Below are positions 22,323-31,547 of a DNA stretch of 34,505 nucleotides, piece by piece (the stretch's first letter is position 1; every line of letters begins with the position of its first letter). The translations under genes and the position numbers were made by a program. Below the pieces are notes generated by a model. The model was not told where the DNA came from, made no database searches, and saw only the letters and a program-made list of their open reading frames with translations. The stretch lies in NCBI GenBank assembly GCA_004293285.1, contig RDYF01000027.1, positions 1 to 34,505 on the forward strand. The letters are read 5' to 3'. This DNA is from Verrucomicrobiota bacterium (lineage in GTDB: Bacteria > Verrucomicrobiota > Verrucomicrobiia > Verrucomicrobiales > Akkermansiaceae).

Positions 22323-23548
22323 TGAAGCATTTTCCCTGGCTCGTGTTGCTGTTCGGTGTTTGCGTCGCGCAAGTGCCCGAACCGACGCTGCGTCGGGGTG
22401 TCGATTCGCGCGTGCTGATTCCCGAGTCGGCCGTAACACGGGCGTCGGTTCGTGATGCGCAGCGACGTGGGGTTGATTTTTTGGTGCAAAAGCAGAATGC
22501 CGATGGCTCCTTCGGCGGGCCGCAGCGGACCAAGGGATTGAACATTTATGCACCACTGCCGGGCGCGCACGATGCCTTTCTTGCTGGGGCGAGTGGTTTG
22601 GCTTTGGCTGGGTTGCTCGATGCGGGCGATGATCGCGCTGAGGTCAAACGAGCAATAGCTCTGGGCGAGCAGTGGGCGATGAAAGATTTGCCTCAATTGC
22701 GTCGCGCCGACATGACCACGACCTACAACATTTGGGGGCATGCGTATGGCTTGCGTGCGTTGGTGCGACTTCATCGTCAAGCCGAGGGCGATGCAGAGCG
22801 ACAGCAAAAACTCAAGCAACTGGCGCAGCAACAAATCGATTTGGCGCAGCGTTACGAAGATCTCAATGGTGGTTGGGGTTACTTGGATTTGTTCGACGAA
22901 GTCAAAACGCAGAAACCCACTGGCATCACCACTTCCTTCACCTCGGCGACGATGTTGTTAGCCATGCACGAAGCGCGCGATGTCATGCAAGTCGTGCTCG
23001 ATCCACGATTGGTGCGCAGCACTTTGGCCTCGATCGAGCGTCAGCGTTTTCCGGATTTCACCTATGCTTATTCGCATGGTCATCGACTTTACCCGCAAGG
23101 CGAAATCAATCGTCGCAATGGCTCTTTAGCTCGATCGCAAGCATGCAACGCTGCGCTCAAGGCCTATGGAGAGGAAAAAATCACGCAAGACGTTTTGGCG
23201 CGCTGGTGCGAGAACTTTCTCGAATTTGAATCGTGGCTCGATCATGGCCGCAAGAAGCCCGTGCCTCATGAGTCGACATTTAAGATTTCGGGCTACTTCT
23301 ACTACTACGGCGTCTACTATTTCACCGAGAGCGCCAAGCATCTGCCTCAAGAAAAGCAGCGCGAGTTGGCTCGTGGGTTGGCGCGGATCATTTTGAGTCG
23401 ACAAGAAAAAGATGGCTCGTGGTGGGACTACCCGCTCTACGATTACCATCAAGCCTACGGCACAGGCTATGCGTTGATGGCGCTGGCATGGTGCGAGCAA
23501 GCGATGGCGACGTCGGACTTGCCGCAGGCGGCGATTGAAAAACCTTGA
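22322..23548 (+). CDS. Secreted alpha/alpha-toroid protein (prenyltransferase/squalene-oxidase-like repeats)
   Basis: A 408-residue secreted protein beginning at ATG 22322, which shares its A with the previous stop. The signal peptide MKHFPWLVLLFGVCVAQ is followed by helical repeats with the glycine/aromatic turn characteristic of squalene-cyclase, prenyltransferase and complement-C3-type toroids: QNADGSFGGPQR, LNGGWGYLDLFDE and KDGSWWDYPLYDYHQAYGTG, the last followed by the helix YALMALAWC. The catalytic DxDD or zinc motifs of known cyclases are not seen, so an enzyme activity is uncertain; it may be a carbohydrate- or peptide-binding toroid. Translational coupling to the HlyD-like adaptor suggests a joint periplasmic role. 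Confidence 0.78.
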   Translation: MKHFPWLVLLFGVCVAQVPEPTLRRGVDSRVLIPESAVTRASVRDAQRRGVDFLVQKQNADGSFGGPQRTKGLNIYAPLPGAHDAFLAGASGLALAGLLDAGDDRAEVKRAIALGEQWAMKDLPQLRRADMTTTYNIWGHAYGLRALVRLHRQAEGDAERQQKLKQLAQQQIDLAQRYEDLNGGWGYLDLFDEVKTQKPTGITTSFTSATMLLAMHEARDVMQVVLDPRLVRSTLASIERQRFPDFTYAYSHGHRLYPQGEINRRNGSLARSQACNAALKAYGEEKITQDVLARWCENFLEFESWLDHGRKKPVPHESTFKISGYFYYYGVYYFTESAKHLPQEKQRELARGLARIILSRQEKDGSWWDYPLYDYHQAYGTGYALMALAWCEQAMATSDLPQAAIEKP

Positions 23549-23568
23549 ACTGATTTTTTCTCCTGCTC

Positions 23569-24318
23569 ATGCAAAAAATTGCTCTTTTTGATTTTGATGG
23601 AACCTTGCTTCCGTGGGACACGCAGAAGTTGTTTTGTCACCACGTATTGCAAGAACATCCGCAGCGTCGTTGGTATTTGCCTCTATTTCTGGCTCTGTTG
23701 CCCTTCACCCCCGTGCTTGGGGCGGAAGGCATGAAGCGCGTGTTTTTGAGCTTTTTGTGGAAACTGCCGCAAGCGGAGGTCGAGCAACTCGCTCGTGATT
23801 TCGCGCAACAGTGGGTGCCATCGCAGATCTGGCCTGAGATGCAGGAGATCATCGCAGAACATCGCCGTCGGGGAGATCTCACGATTCTGATTTCCGCTAG
23901 CCCTGAGCCATACGTCAAAGAGGTCGGACGATTGTTAGGTTTTGATCAAGCCTACGGTACTGTCGTGGAGTTTCCTGCTGAGGGCATGCCTTTGTTTCCC
24001 GACCTGATCAACAACAAGGGCTGGCAAAAAGTCGAGCGCTTGCGTCGGGAGTTGTCGGCCGAACATTTCGTCGGCCCGCAGTTGCGAAGCGCTCATGGCT
24101 ACACCGATAGCTGTGCGGATTTGCCCATGCTGAGCTTGTGTCAAGAAGCGACCGTGGTGAATCCGGGAAAACGATTGCAAGCACTGGCCGCAGCCCAGGG
24201 CTGGACTGTGATGACCTTGCCGCGGCCTTGGAAACATCGCTGGCAGCGTTTATGGCATCGATGGTTCTACTTAGTTGGCTCTGATAGAATCGGTCCGCCG
24301 CATCGTATCCCTCGCTGA
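23569..24318 (+). CDS. HAD-IB (SerB-like) phosphatase
   Basis: A 249-residue HAD-superfamily phosphohydrolase. Motif I is LFDFDGTLLPWDT (nucleophile D8, acid D10), motif II is ILISASPEPYVKEVG, the conserved Lys is probably in GWQKVERL, and motif III is GYTDSCADLPML. The cap inserted after motif I is helical (subclass IB), as in phosphoserine phosphatases and phosphorylcholine/phosphoethanolamine phosphatases. No signal peptide is seen, though the early segment LPLFLALLPFTP is hydrophobic. The substrate is unknown. It lies 20 bases after the toroid gene and 22 bases before the first lyase-like gene, in the same direction, consistent with one transcript. Confidence 0.87.
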   Translation: MQKIALFDFDGTLLPWDTQKLFCHHVLQEHPQRRWYLPLFLALLPFTPVLGAEGMKRVFLSFLWKLPQAEVEQLARDFAQQWVPSQIWPEMQEIIAEHRRRGDLTILISASPEPYVKEVGRLLGFDQAYGTVVEFPAEGMPLFPDLINNKGWQKVERLRRELSAEHFVGPQLRSAHGYTDSCADLPMLSLCQEATVVNPGKRLQALAAAQGWTVMTLPRPWKHRWQRLWHRWFYLVGSDRIGPPHRIPR

Positions 24319-24340
24319 AAAACCCTTTCACCCAAAACCC

Positions 24341-26647
24341 ATGCACCTCTCCCGTCTCGCTTCTTGGATCACCTGCCTGCTCGTCGGTTTGACTCCCGTG
24401 GTCTCACTCGCGCTGGAGTGGTCCGAGGCGCAGCAAGCGATCAAGGCTATGCCGATTCGGCAGTCATCGGACCGACTCAAAAAAGCCGTGCTAGAATTTT
24501 CGTTAGAGAGAGCGCAAGCAAGCAAAACGGCAGGTATGGAAGCGGATTATCGGGCTTTGATGGGCGACATCGAAAAAGGTCTCGTCACACCGGCGTCGTC
24601 GCTGTTTCAGACGGTTCCGGCAAAAGCCGCGTTTGTGCCGGCTCGTCGGCCTTTGTTGGATGCCCAAAACAATCCTTATCTCACCGCATTGCAAGAATGG
24701 GGGGAATCGCATTTGGCCAAAGAAGAAGCGCCTTGGCCGCGTGCGACAGCGAACAGCTTGGTGATGCCCGGATTGAAGACGCGCGAAGTCGGCGAGGAAT
24801 TGCGACGCTACCTGTGGCTCTTCGTCAATCCCGCGAGCTCGCTTCGCGGTGATCCTGAGGTGCTCAAGCGAGTGCTGCGTCGCGCCAATGCATTCATCGA
24901 TGCGGCTTTGCTCAACGCGCATCCGGGGACCAAAGTGAAGACCGAGATTTACGATCAATTTGCGACCGAAGAAGGCTTCGGCGGAGTCATCGAATTGTTG
25001 CAGGCCTTTCCCCATTTGTTGCTACCGAATCAGCGCAAGCAATGGGATGCGGGATTGAAAGTGGTCTTTGATTCGATTTGGCCGCAGATGAAGCGGGCGA
25101 ATAACTGGAACTTGAACATCGAAACGGCGCGCATGGTGGCGGTGCTGCATTTTGGTTACTACTACGACAAAAAAGAGGTGGTGCAAAAGGTCTTGAAACA
25201 TGCCGAAACCACGCTTGCAAAAATGCGGCCCGATGGCGGATTCCCCTACAATGGCGAAAGCAATCCCTCCTGCAATTATCACGCGACCTTGGTCAACTCG
25301 TTGACGAAAATCTACGATCTCAGCGGTCACAAGCCCATTCTTCAAGGCCTCGTCGCGAGTCAGTGGAAAGGCCCAGTGATGGGGCGCACGGATGAGTTTT
25401 GGACTTCGCCTTTTCATAAGACCTACCGATGGAATTTCGGCACCGGCACGGAGTGGGGCAATGCCTTGATTTTATCGGCAAGCAAAAATCCCTACGTAGC
25501 TGGCTTGGTTCGAAGCAAACGCGGTCCCGATCGCGATGCGGTAGCGTGGTATCGAAGTGGCATCACGGCCCGACCTCTGCCGGATCGCTACACGATCGTC
25601 GATCGCAATATCGACGGCCCTCGCGCTTGGTATGGTCGTTTCAACTACGCCGCAACGATGCATGTGAAATCGCCTAAAGAAAAAACCACGGGCGGTCATG
25701 AAACGCTGATGGGCTGCATGACGGTCGATGATCCCAGCGGTCGGGTGAATTCGATATTGGTCAACGTCAAACCACGCATCAAGATCGACAAGCAAGACCA
25801 TAAAGACGCGCGCGGCATCGTCCAGAGCACCGCATGGGCGCAGCTGTGCGCGAACTTGAAATCGACCTATCTCACGGGAAAAAACTACAGCGCTTCCTCC
25901 GCACGATTCGATGTCTCGACCATCAAAGGAGGTGCGTATCAAGGCAAAGTCAGCGATTGGGAAAATCGACAAATCTGGCTGGGCTTACCCGATCGCATCA
26001 TCGGCTTGCTTTCCACCAAGCCAAGCAAAGACGGCGCGCAGGCATCGGAGGTTACGGCCGTGCTGAGGTTGATTTCGGCCGGCACGGCTGGTGCCGCCGT
26101 GTGCAAGACGCTGGAGAAAGTCGCAGACCGACATTATCGCTATGGCGAACTCGACATTTTTCTCCACCACAGCAACTACGCGCAAGTGACCATGGATGTC
26201 ATTCCCTATCGATTGCCGAAATTTCCGGCATCGGAATTGACCTTGCGGGCTTACCGAAAAGATCACCCGACATTTGCCAAGCATTCGCGCGATCGAGAAT
26301 TTCTGACAGCCGTTGAGGTGCGTCCGATCTGGGCGAAAGGCGACGCCACTGTCGCAATCGCGTCGGCGGGAGATTTGTTGTCGTTGCGTGCGAGTGTTCA
26401 CAATCGCGATTGGCAAGTATTTTACAACGCATCAACCAAGGCGGTCGAAGTGCGTCCGAGTTACATGCGTGATTTGGGGAAAGTTCGGTTGCGATTGAGC
26501 CATGTCGGTAAAGGTTCGCCGCAAAAACCCACCGCGCCGCAATTCCTGCTGCCACCGGATCAACAAGCGGTCGTCATCACCAGCGCTGACCCCGTGGATC
26601 ATCAGTCGGGCTGGAGTTCGTTTGTCGAGATGGTAGGAAGCAAGTAA
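24341..26647 (+). CDS. Secreted toroid/beta-sandwich protein, polysaccharide-lyase-like 1
   Basis: A 768-residue secreted protein from ATG 24341 (the frame opens at 24275), with a signal peptide ending VVSLALEW. The first ~360 residues are an alpha/alpha toroid, with NNWNLNIETARMVAVLHFGY and GGFPYNGESNPSCNYHATLV. The rest is beta-rich (YTIVDRNIDGPRAWYGRFNY, RVNSILVNVKPRIKI, ending GWSSFVEMVGSK). This two-part layout is that of hyaluronate/chondroitin and alginate lyases (PL8-like) and heparinase-type enzymes. A toroid Asn/His pair followed by conserved Tyr could serve as the eliminase centre, but I cannot assign a PL family. A glycan target is inferred. The next gene encodes a second protein of similar architecture. 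Confidence 0.6.
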   Translation: MHLSRLASWITCLLVGLTPVVSLALEWSEAQQAIKAMPIRQSSDRLKKAVLEFSLERAQASKTAGMEADYRALMGDIEKGLVTPASSLFQTVPAKAAFVPARRPLLDAQNNPYLTALQEWGESHLAKEEAPWPRATANSLVMPGLKTREVGEELRRYLWLFVNPASSLRGDPEVLKRVLRRANAFIDAALLNAHPGTKVKTEIYDQFATEEGFGGVIELLQAFPHLLLPNQRKQWDAGLKVVFDSIWPQMKRANNWNLNIETARMVAVLHFGYYYDKKEVVQKVLKHAETTLAKMRPDGGFPYNGESNPSCNYHATLVNSLTKIYDLSGHKPILQGLVASQWKGPVMGRTDEFWTSPFHKTYRWNFGTGTEWGNALILSASKNPYVAGLVRSKRGPDRDAVAWYRSGITARPLPDRYTIVDRNIDGPRAWYGRFNYAATMHVKSPKEKTTGGHETLMGCMTVDDPSGRVNSILVNVKPRIKIDKQDHKDARGIVQSTAWAQLCANLKSTYLTGKNYSASSARFDVSTIKGGAYQGKVSDWENRQIWLGLPDRIIGLLSTKPSKDGAQASEVTAVLRLISAGTAGAAVCKTLEKVADRHYRYGELDIFLHHSNYAQVTMDVIPYRLPKFPASELTLRAYRKDHPTFAKHSRDREFLTAVEVRPIWAKGDATVAIASAGDLLSLRASVHNRDWQVFYNASTKAVEVRPSYMRDLGKVRLRLSHVGKGSPQKPTAPQFLLPPDQQAVVITSADPVDHQSGWSSFVEMVGSK

Positions 26648-26710
26648 ATTCTCCTTCCTCGATCTGACGCGGCAGTTTTTCGAGTGGTCGGTCGTAGTCA
26701 GGCATAGCTC

Positions 26711-29281
26711 ATGACTCACCCACTGATTAGCCTTTGTTTTTTCGCACTGCTTGCTCTGCTGCCCGCAGCGGAGAAATGTTATCTCTATCCTCTCGATGCC
26801 GTGCCGCACGACGATTCGCTGGCTGCGATTGTCCAACGTGAGCAGATTTTGGAAAAAAAGTGGCACGATTACTTGGCGGGAGTCGCGGTTGCGGTGAAGG
26901 CGCCGGGACAAAAACCGTGGAAAGATTTGATCCAGCGCACGAGCTCGCGCGATTTGCTGACGCTGGCTACCGATTACGGTTTTCCGACGCTGAAGAAAGA
27001 AGCAGTGGTGAAGGCGGAAAAAGAATACACACGACGCATCGCTGGCGCACAAAAGGTGTTAGAGAAAAATGGCATTCGCGACATTGGCGATGTCGCAGAT
27101 CTCAACGTTGCGATGCGTGAAGCTCTGGTGTTAAAGGAAGCGGGCGCGTTTTCTGCAGAATTGTCGGCCTCCTTAGAGGCTTTGTTGACGCGTTTTGTCG
27201 AAGGCAAATCCTGTTTCTGGGGATTTACGCGGAAATTTCCTTATTTTCTCTCTGGTTACAACAAAGAGTGCATCACCATGGAAGTCGGATCGAACACCAA
27301 ACTGTTGTATCAGGCTACGGGGAAATTTCCAAACACCATCGATGCCTTTGATGCCGCATGGGCGCAATTGACGCAGCAAGGATATGAGCTCGATAACGCG
27401 CCGCACTACGATAGTTCCGTCAATTTGCTGATCGTTTTGCGATGGGGCATACTGCACGGGAAGCTTGAGGAAATCCAGCGCGCCCCGCATTTTCGCATGA
27501 TTTTCGATCGCATGGCGCGGATGGCCTTGGTCAATGGCGAGCATGCGAATTTCGGCAAATCAATGGCGGTTGGCGGGAAGTCACTTCGCGATGGGAAATC
27601 GGTCGATTGGCTTTTTGTCAATGGTGGTGGTTTGGGTACGATGATGCGCTGGGCCTATCGCTTTTATCGCGATCCGGGGTATTTGTATCTCGCGCGCAAG
27701 TATGAAATGACCAATGGTCGTGGCAAGGGTGCGCTGACATTCATGCCGAAAGCTCACGATTTGAATTTTTTCGAAGTCAAGAATGCTCGACCATCGTCGA
27801 ACATGCCTCTTTGCGATACGACAATTCGACTCAAAGGGCCGGGCTATGCGCTCGATCGAGGGGTGCGTCGGGCGCAGATTCAGCTGGTTCCCGATAAGCT
27901 CGTCCTCGCTACTGGCACCCATCCGCAAGCGGCCTCCTTGCTGATGGATGTGAGCTTTACGCAATCGAAAGCGATGACTCTGCGTCGTTGTGGGATCGAC
28001 AATCATCTGTATCAAGGTACTCATACCGTAAGTATTGTGGGTCGACAGCCCGAAGCTGATCGGACGAATCGTGTGGTGGTGAAGCATCCGACATGGAAGG
28101 ACCCGAATCGGCCGAAGTATGAGTTGCGTGATTACGTGGCCAAGCGCGTGAACAAGGATCTCGCGTATGGCGAGGTAGAGTATTCGACCTTTCAGGTGGA
28201 CGGCATTGAGAGCAAACGGCGAATGGCTTTGCTGCACAATGGCGTATTGGTCGTAGAGGACTACTTGCGCGCCTCTCCTCCATTGCAGGGCGATGCATCC
28301 CTGACATTGTTGTACAATGTTTGGCATGACACCGTGGCACGCGGGCCCAACTGGGTGCTATCGACACCACACGTTGGGCATTTGCCTGATGGTAGCGCCA
28401 CTCCAGTGACGCAGGTCTTTGCCTATGTGGCACCGATGCCAGGGATGACATCGAAGGTCGATGATCAGCGCACTTTTGATCGATTGCAGCAACTTGCAAC
28501 CTTGCGTGCGGGGGGTGAGGTGAGAATGATTTCTTGCGTGATTCCTTTACCATCGACTCATGCCGCGACGATTGCGCCGATGTTGGCGGAAGCAATCAAA
28601 ACGACCATCGATCCCTCTGGCAGCACGGTGAGCATTCCCTATGCGGAGGGTACGCAAATGGTCGTTCATTTCCCTCGTGCGGCGGGCACGCTCGCGAGCT
28701 TTGCTCTGCGAGGATCGACGACTCATGTGTCGTTGCCCATTCCTTCGCGACAAGCGAAAGTCAATCCACCGTATGCGAAAATCTTGCGTCGCAAGAATGA
28801 GTGGAGTGTTGCCGATTTTAAGGCGGATTTTTCCCTTCACGAAACGAGAATAAGGGCGGTCACATGTCGCGGTGTGGATTTGCGGCGTGACCGCGACTAC
28901 GTCCGACAGGGTCCCATGTTGCGTTTGACCAAAGAGCGTATCGATCAATGGACGAAGGAAAATTTTACGGGAGTGATGCAAGTGCATTTCGATGAAGGCC
29001 AGTCGATTTCCTTGCGTTTGGTTGCCGCTTCGACGACAGGTTTGGTGTTGTCGAACGCACGGCGCAAGAAGCTCTATCAGAACGATGAAATGTTTCTCGC
29101 TCATGGGTTTCGCGAAAATGGCAAAGCCACGGCGGTGGGATCGGACATGGAGATGATCGCTTATGACGATTGGCTTTACCGAGGGGAGCCTAAGAAATAC
29201 CTGATTCGCAAGGGGCAGACGATATCCTTGCCGCAGCCCTACATCCGTTCCTTTCGTCTGCGCGAGAGTCCAGCACGATGA
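26711..29281 (+). CDS. Secreted toroid/beta-sandwich protein, polysaccharide-lyase-like 2
   Basis: An 856-residue secreted protein (signal peptide about 1-20, LISLCFFALLALLPAA). A helical N-terminal half (about 30-350, with PHYDSSVNLLIVLRWGIL and FVNGGGLGTMMRWAYRFYRD) resembles the toroid of heparinase II/III and alginate lyases. A long beta-rich half starts near GPGYALDRGVRRAQIQLVPD and includes LTLLYNVWHDTVARGP and a final SDMEMIAYDDWLYRG. Family membership is not certain. It is 63 bases after the first such gene, and its last bases overlap the nitrilase start (ATGA). Pairing of two different lyase-like proteins suggests stepwise breakdown of one polymer; this is inferred. Confidence 0.6.
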   Translation: MTHPLISLCFFALLALLPAAEKCYLYPLDAVPHDDSLAAIVQREQILEKKWHDYLAGVAVAVKAPGQKPWKDLIQRTSSRDLLTLATDYGFPTLKKEAVVKAEKEYTRRIAGAQKVLEKNGIRDIGDVADLNVAMREALVLKEAGAFSAELSASLEALLTRFVEGKSCFWGFTRKFPYFLSGYNKECITMEVGSNTKLLYQATGKFPNTIDAFDAAWAQLTQQGYELDNAPHYDSSVNLLIVLRWGILHGKLEEIQRAPHFRMIFDRMARMALVNGEHANFGKSMAVGGKSLRDGKSVDWLFVNGGGLGTMMRWAYRFYRDPGYLYLARKYEMTNGRGKGALTFMPKAHDLNFFEVKNARPSSNMPLCDTTIRLKGPGYALDRGVRRAQIQLVPDKLVLATGTHPQAASLLMDVSFTQSKAMTLRRCGIDNHLYQGTHTVSIVGRQPEADRTNRVVVKHPTWKDPNRPKYELRDYVAKRVNKDLAYGEVEYSTFQVDGIESKRRMALLHNGVLVVEDYLRASPPLQGDASLTLLYNVWHDTVARGPNWVLSTPHVGHLPDGSATPVTQVFAYVAPMPGMTSKVDDQRTFDRLQQLATLRAGGEVRMISCVIPLPSTHAATIAPMLAEAIKTTIDPSGSTVSIPYAEGTQMVVHFPRAAGTLASFALRGSTTHVSLPIPSRQAKVNPPYAKILRRKNEWSVADFKADFSLHETRIRAVTCRGVDLRRDRDYVRQGPMLRLTKERIDQWTKENFTGVMQVHFDEGQSISLRLVAASTTGLVLSNARRKKLYQNDEMFLAHGFRENGKATAVGSDMEMIAYDDWLYRGEPKKYLIRKGQTISLPQPYIRSFRLRESPAR

Positions 29282-30150
29282 GTGTAGTCTGCACTTTGCA
29301 GATGCGAGAAGAATGCTATTTTTCCGACATGAACGAACGTCTGCGCGTCGCCGCTCTGCAATGGCATCATCGGGATTTTTCCTCAGCGGAAGAATTTTGG
29401 ACCGAGCTTTCCTGGCAGGTGAAAGTCGCACGCGTGGATTATGCGGCAGAATTGCTCGTTTTACCCGAGTATTTTGGCGCAGGATTTCCGGGTGCTTGGC
29501 CGAGCGAATCCGAGTGGCGGGAGCGATGGAGCTCCATGGCGAACGAGCACGATCTCTGGATTGTAGGCGGGTCTTTTCCGCTGCTCCAGGACGGCGCTTT
29601 GGTGAATCGATGCCTCATTGTTGGCCCCAAGGGAGCGGTGGAGCGCCAAGATAAAATTCACATCACCCCGTGGGAAAAAGGCGAGTGGCAGATGATCGGG
29701 GGAAGTGAATGGACCGTGATTGACATCGGCAAAGCGAAGATCGCAGTGACGATTTGCTACGATGTCGAGTTCCCTGAGCAAGTGCGCGCACTGGCCGATG
29801 CGGGCGCGGAAATTTTATGCGTTCCTTACTGCACGGATGACCTCGCCGGGCATTATCGCGTGACGCGCTGTGCGATGGCACGAGCCATTGAAAATACCAT
29901 ATTCGTCGTAGCAGCCGGTGGCGTGGGCTCGATCCGCCAGCGTGCGGGTTTTGCTCATCATCACGCTGAATCTGTGATTGCGAGCCCGTGCGATATCGGC
30001 TTCCCTGCCGATGGCATTGTCGCTCGTGCTGTTGCGGGCCAGGCGCATTGTCTCGTCGCCGACCTCGATCTCGCCCTGCTGCGAGAAAAGCGCATCAATG
30101 GCACTGTTCTGCCTCGAACAAACCTTCGCCGCGATTTGTTTCGAATCTGA
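29278..30150 (+). CDS. Nitrilase-superfamily carbon-nitrogen hydrolase
   Basis: A cytoplasmic amidase/nitrilase-family hydrolase (290 residues from 29278) that would cleave a C-N bond of an amide, carbamoyl or nitrile. The catalytic triad is visible: E64 in LLVLPEYFG, K126 in RQDKIHITPWE, and C160 in VTICYDVEFPE. A late GHYRVTRCAMARAIENTIFVV helix completes the fold. The ATG at 29278 overlaps the preceding TGA (ATGA), supporting coupled translation. The ATG at 29329 is an alternative that would remove 17 residues before the domain. The substrate is unknown. As the last gene of the plus-strand run it may act on an amidated product of the upstream enzymes. Confidence 0.9.
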   Translation: MSVVCTLQMREECYFSDMNERLRVAALQWHHRDFSSAEEFWTELSWQVKVARVDYAAELLVLPEYFGAGFPGAWPSESEWRERWSSMANEHDLWIVGGSFPLLQDGALVNRCLIVGPKGAVERQDKIHITPWEKGEWQMIGGSEWTVIDIGKAKIAVTICYDVEFPEQVRALADAGAEILCVPYCTDDLAGHYRVTRCAMARAIENTIFVVAAGGVGSIRQRAGFAHHHAESVIASPCDIGFPADGIVARAVAGQAHCLVADLDLALLREKRINGTVLPRTNLRRDLFRI

Positions 30151-30502
30151 AACACACATTGCCTCCTGCTCGATGATCGTGAAATCATCGTAAAACAATT
30201 GTCGTTTTTTATGACGCAAAAAGCAGATTTTTGTTGTATGTTTTTTTCGATGTGTTATTGTCGTCCCGCAACGTGAAATGTGACGCACAGCCTACTCTGG
30301 CACTCCTCGGCACGACCGACCCATGCTTCGCCTCACCCTTGCGATTTGTTTCTCCTGCGGGTCTTAGGGATCCACGAAGAAAAGCGCCACTGGGCCTAGC
30401 ATCGGCTCATCGTTTTTCTTGATTTGACGATGGTCGTATCGGCTCTCTGCCGAGGGATTGTTGTGTTCTGAAACGGCATGCACTGTGAATTTTCTTCTTT
30501 CT
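30151..30502. other. Non-coding leader region
   Basis: About 350 bases with no convincing gene. It holds a 7-bp hairpin (CGATGAT at 30171-30177 with ATCATCG at 30184-30190) without a T tract, T-rich DNA and TATTGT near 30256, and a short TCGGC/GCCGA stem at 30439-30453. It may be the 3' end of one transcript and the promoter/leader of the next. Confidence 0.4.
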
Positions 30503-30745
30503 ATGGCTTTATTGACTGCTGCTCCGAAATCATCCGCTCGACTGGAAATCCGCTTGATGCGGGATAACCCGAATCATCACTTGTGGCGCAATCATGGGTA
30601 CCGGTGGTGCCATATCACCATCAAGCCACCTCATGCGCCGACGGTTCGCAAACGCTTTTCTCTCAAAACGCGCGATGTCGAAATCGCTCGCCTGCGTCGT
30701 GATCGCATCATGACCGCGATTCAAGCTTCTAACGTTGTGCTGTAG
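30503..30745 (+). CDS. Small protein resembling the arm-binding region of tyrosine integrases
   Basis: An 80-residue basic protein from ATG 30503. Its core, NPNHHLWRNHGYRWCHITIK, then TVRKRFSLKTRDVEIARLRRD, has the small three-stranded plus helix pattern found at the N-terminus of phage-type tyrosine recombinases, where it binds arm sites. The R-F-S-L-K-T-R-D-x-E-x-A-R-x-R-R-D signature is especially close. No catalytic recombinase domain follows; the frame stops after SNVVL. It could be a stand-alone DNA-binding protein or the relic of an integrase. The next ORF begins 55 bases on in the same direction. Confidence 0.55.
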   Translation: MALLTAAPKSSARLEIRLMRDNPNHHLWRNHGYRWCHITIKPPHAPTVRKRFSLKTRDVEIARLRRDRIMTAIQASNVVL

Positions 30746-30800
30746 CTTTTTGCTGGAGAAATCCCCATTCATTGTTTTTTGCAATCGATTGTTGACTCAC

Positions 30801-31547
30801 ATGACATACCAAATCTCAGAAACCATCGAACTTGGAGGACACGATTTTTCTGTCGAAGAATTTGCCCGTTTTCCGAAGAGTCACCCCTTGTTGGTCGACA
30901 ACGAGGCACCAGTGGAGACGGGGAAAAAGATCCCGCGCCTACCGAAGAATAGTGCCCGTCATCGGAATGATGTCGGATCATGGCGCATCGATGAACAAGG
31001 TGCACTATTTCTTTGCCAAATCTCCGGGCGCTATCGCATGCGCAAGCCAGAGATCCCAGTGGATTGGTATTCGGGCACGATTGCGATTCCCATCGGCGAG
31101 GAAGATCGCTCGGAAAGTTTGAAATTTCGTTTCCAGACCAAACGTGAGGCGTTGCTCGAGTTGTGGGTGAAAAGGGGCACCGTGACTCGCTGGCGTTATG
31201 TCTCCGCGAAAAGCATCGACAAATCGGAATGGATCGATGGCTATGATGCCGTGACGATCATCGCCATGCTCGAAGCTGCGTGCCATGGGGAAGATTTTCA
31301 GCCACCGCCGATCACCGCGAAGCATCGCTTGTCGCCGCATGATGAGGAGAAAATGGTTCAGGAAAGCAGTCGATTGCTACGTCGTGCTTTAGCCGACAAG
31401 ACGAAGCTGGGAGCCACCGTGTTGCAGCCCGACGACTGGAAGATCTTGCGTCGAGGTTTCGGCGACCCCACCCAGGAGCTGCCCGTGCAGCAAGCCATCG
31501 GCGTCCTTCGGGGAATCATTTCCACTCATCCATCTCAAGCCTCATGA
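30801..31547 (+). CDS. Unrecognised protein coupled to a PIN gene
   Basis: A 248-residue cytoplasmic protein from ATG 30801 (the frame is open further upstream but without a better start). No family is recognised. Visible features are a short N-terminal segment (YQISETIELGGHDFSVEEF), a central beta-rich region (FLCQISGRYRMRKPEIPVDW, SGTIAIPIGEE), a basic strand TVTRWRYVSAKSI, and a helical acidic/basic tail ending VLRGIISTHPSQAS. Its stop overlaps the PIN gene start by four bases (ATGA), an arrangement typical of toxin-antitoxin pairs. It is longer than most antitoxins, so the antitoxin role is only a suggestion. Confidence 0.65.
   Translation: MTYQISETIELGGHDFSVEEFARFPKSHPLLVDNEAPVETGKKIPRLPKNSARHRNDVGSWRIDEQGALFLCQISGRYRMRKPEIPVDWYSGTIAIPIGEEDRSESLKFRFQTKREALLELWVKRGTVTRWRYVSAKSIDKSEWIDGYDAVTIIAMLEAACHGEDFQPPPITAKHRLSPHDEEKMVQESSRLLRRALADKTKLGATVLQPDDWKILRRGFGDPTQELPVQQAIGVLRGIISTHPSQAS

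Noticed and set aside
28547..29431. A 294-codon minus-strand ORF over the second lyase-like gene
   Set aside because: Shadow ORF with basic, low-information translation; the plus-strand gene is continuous here.
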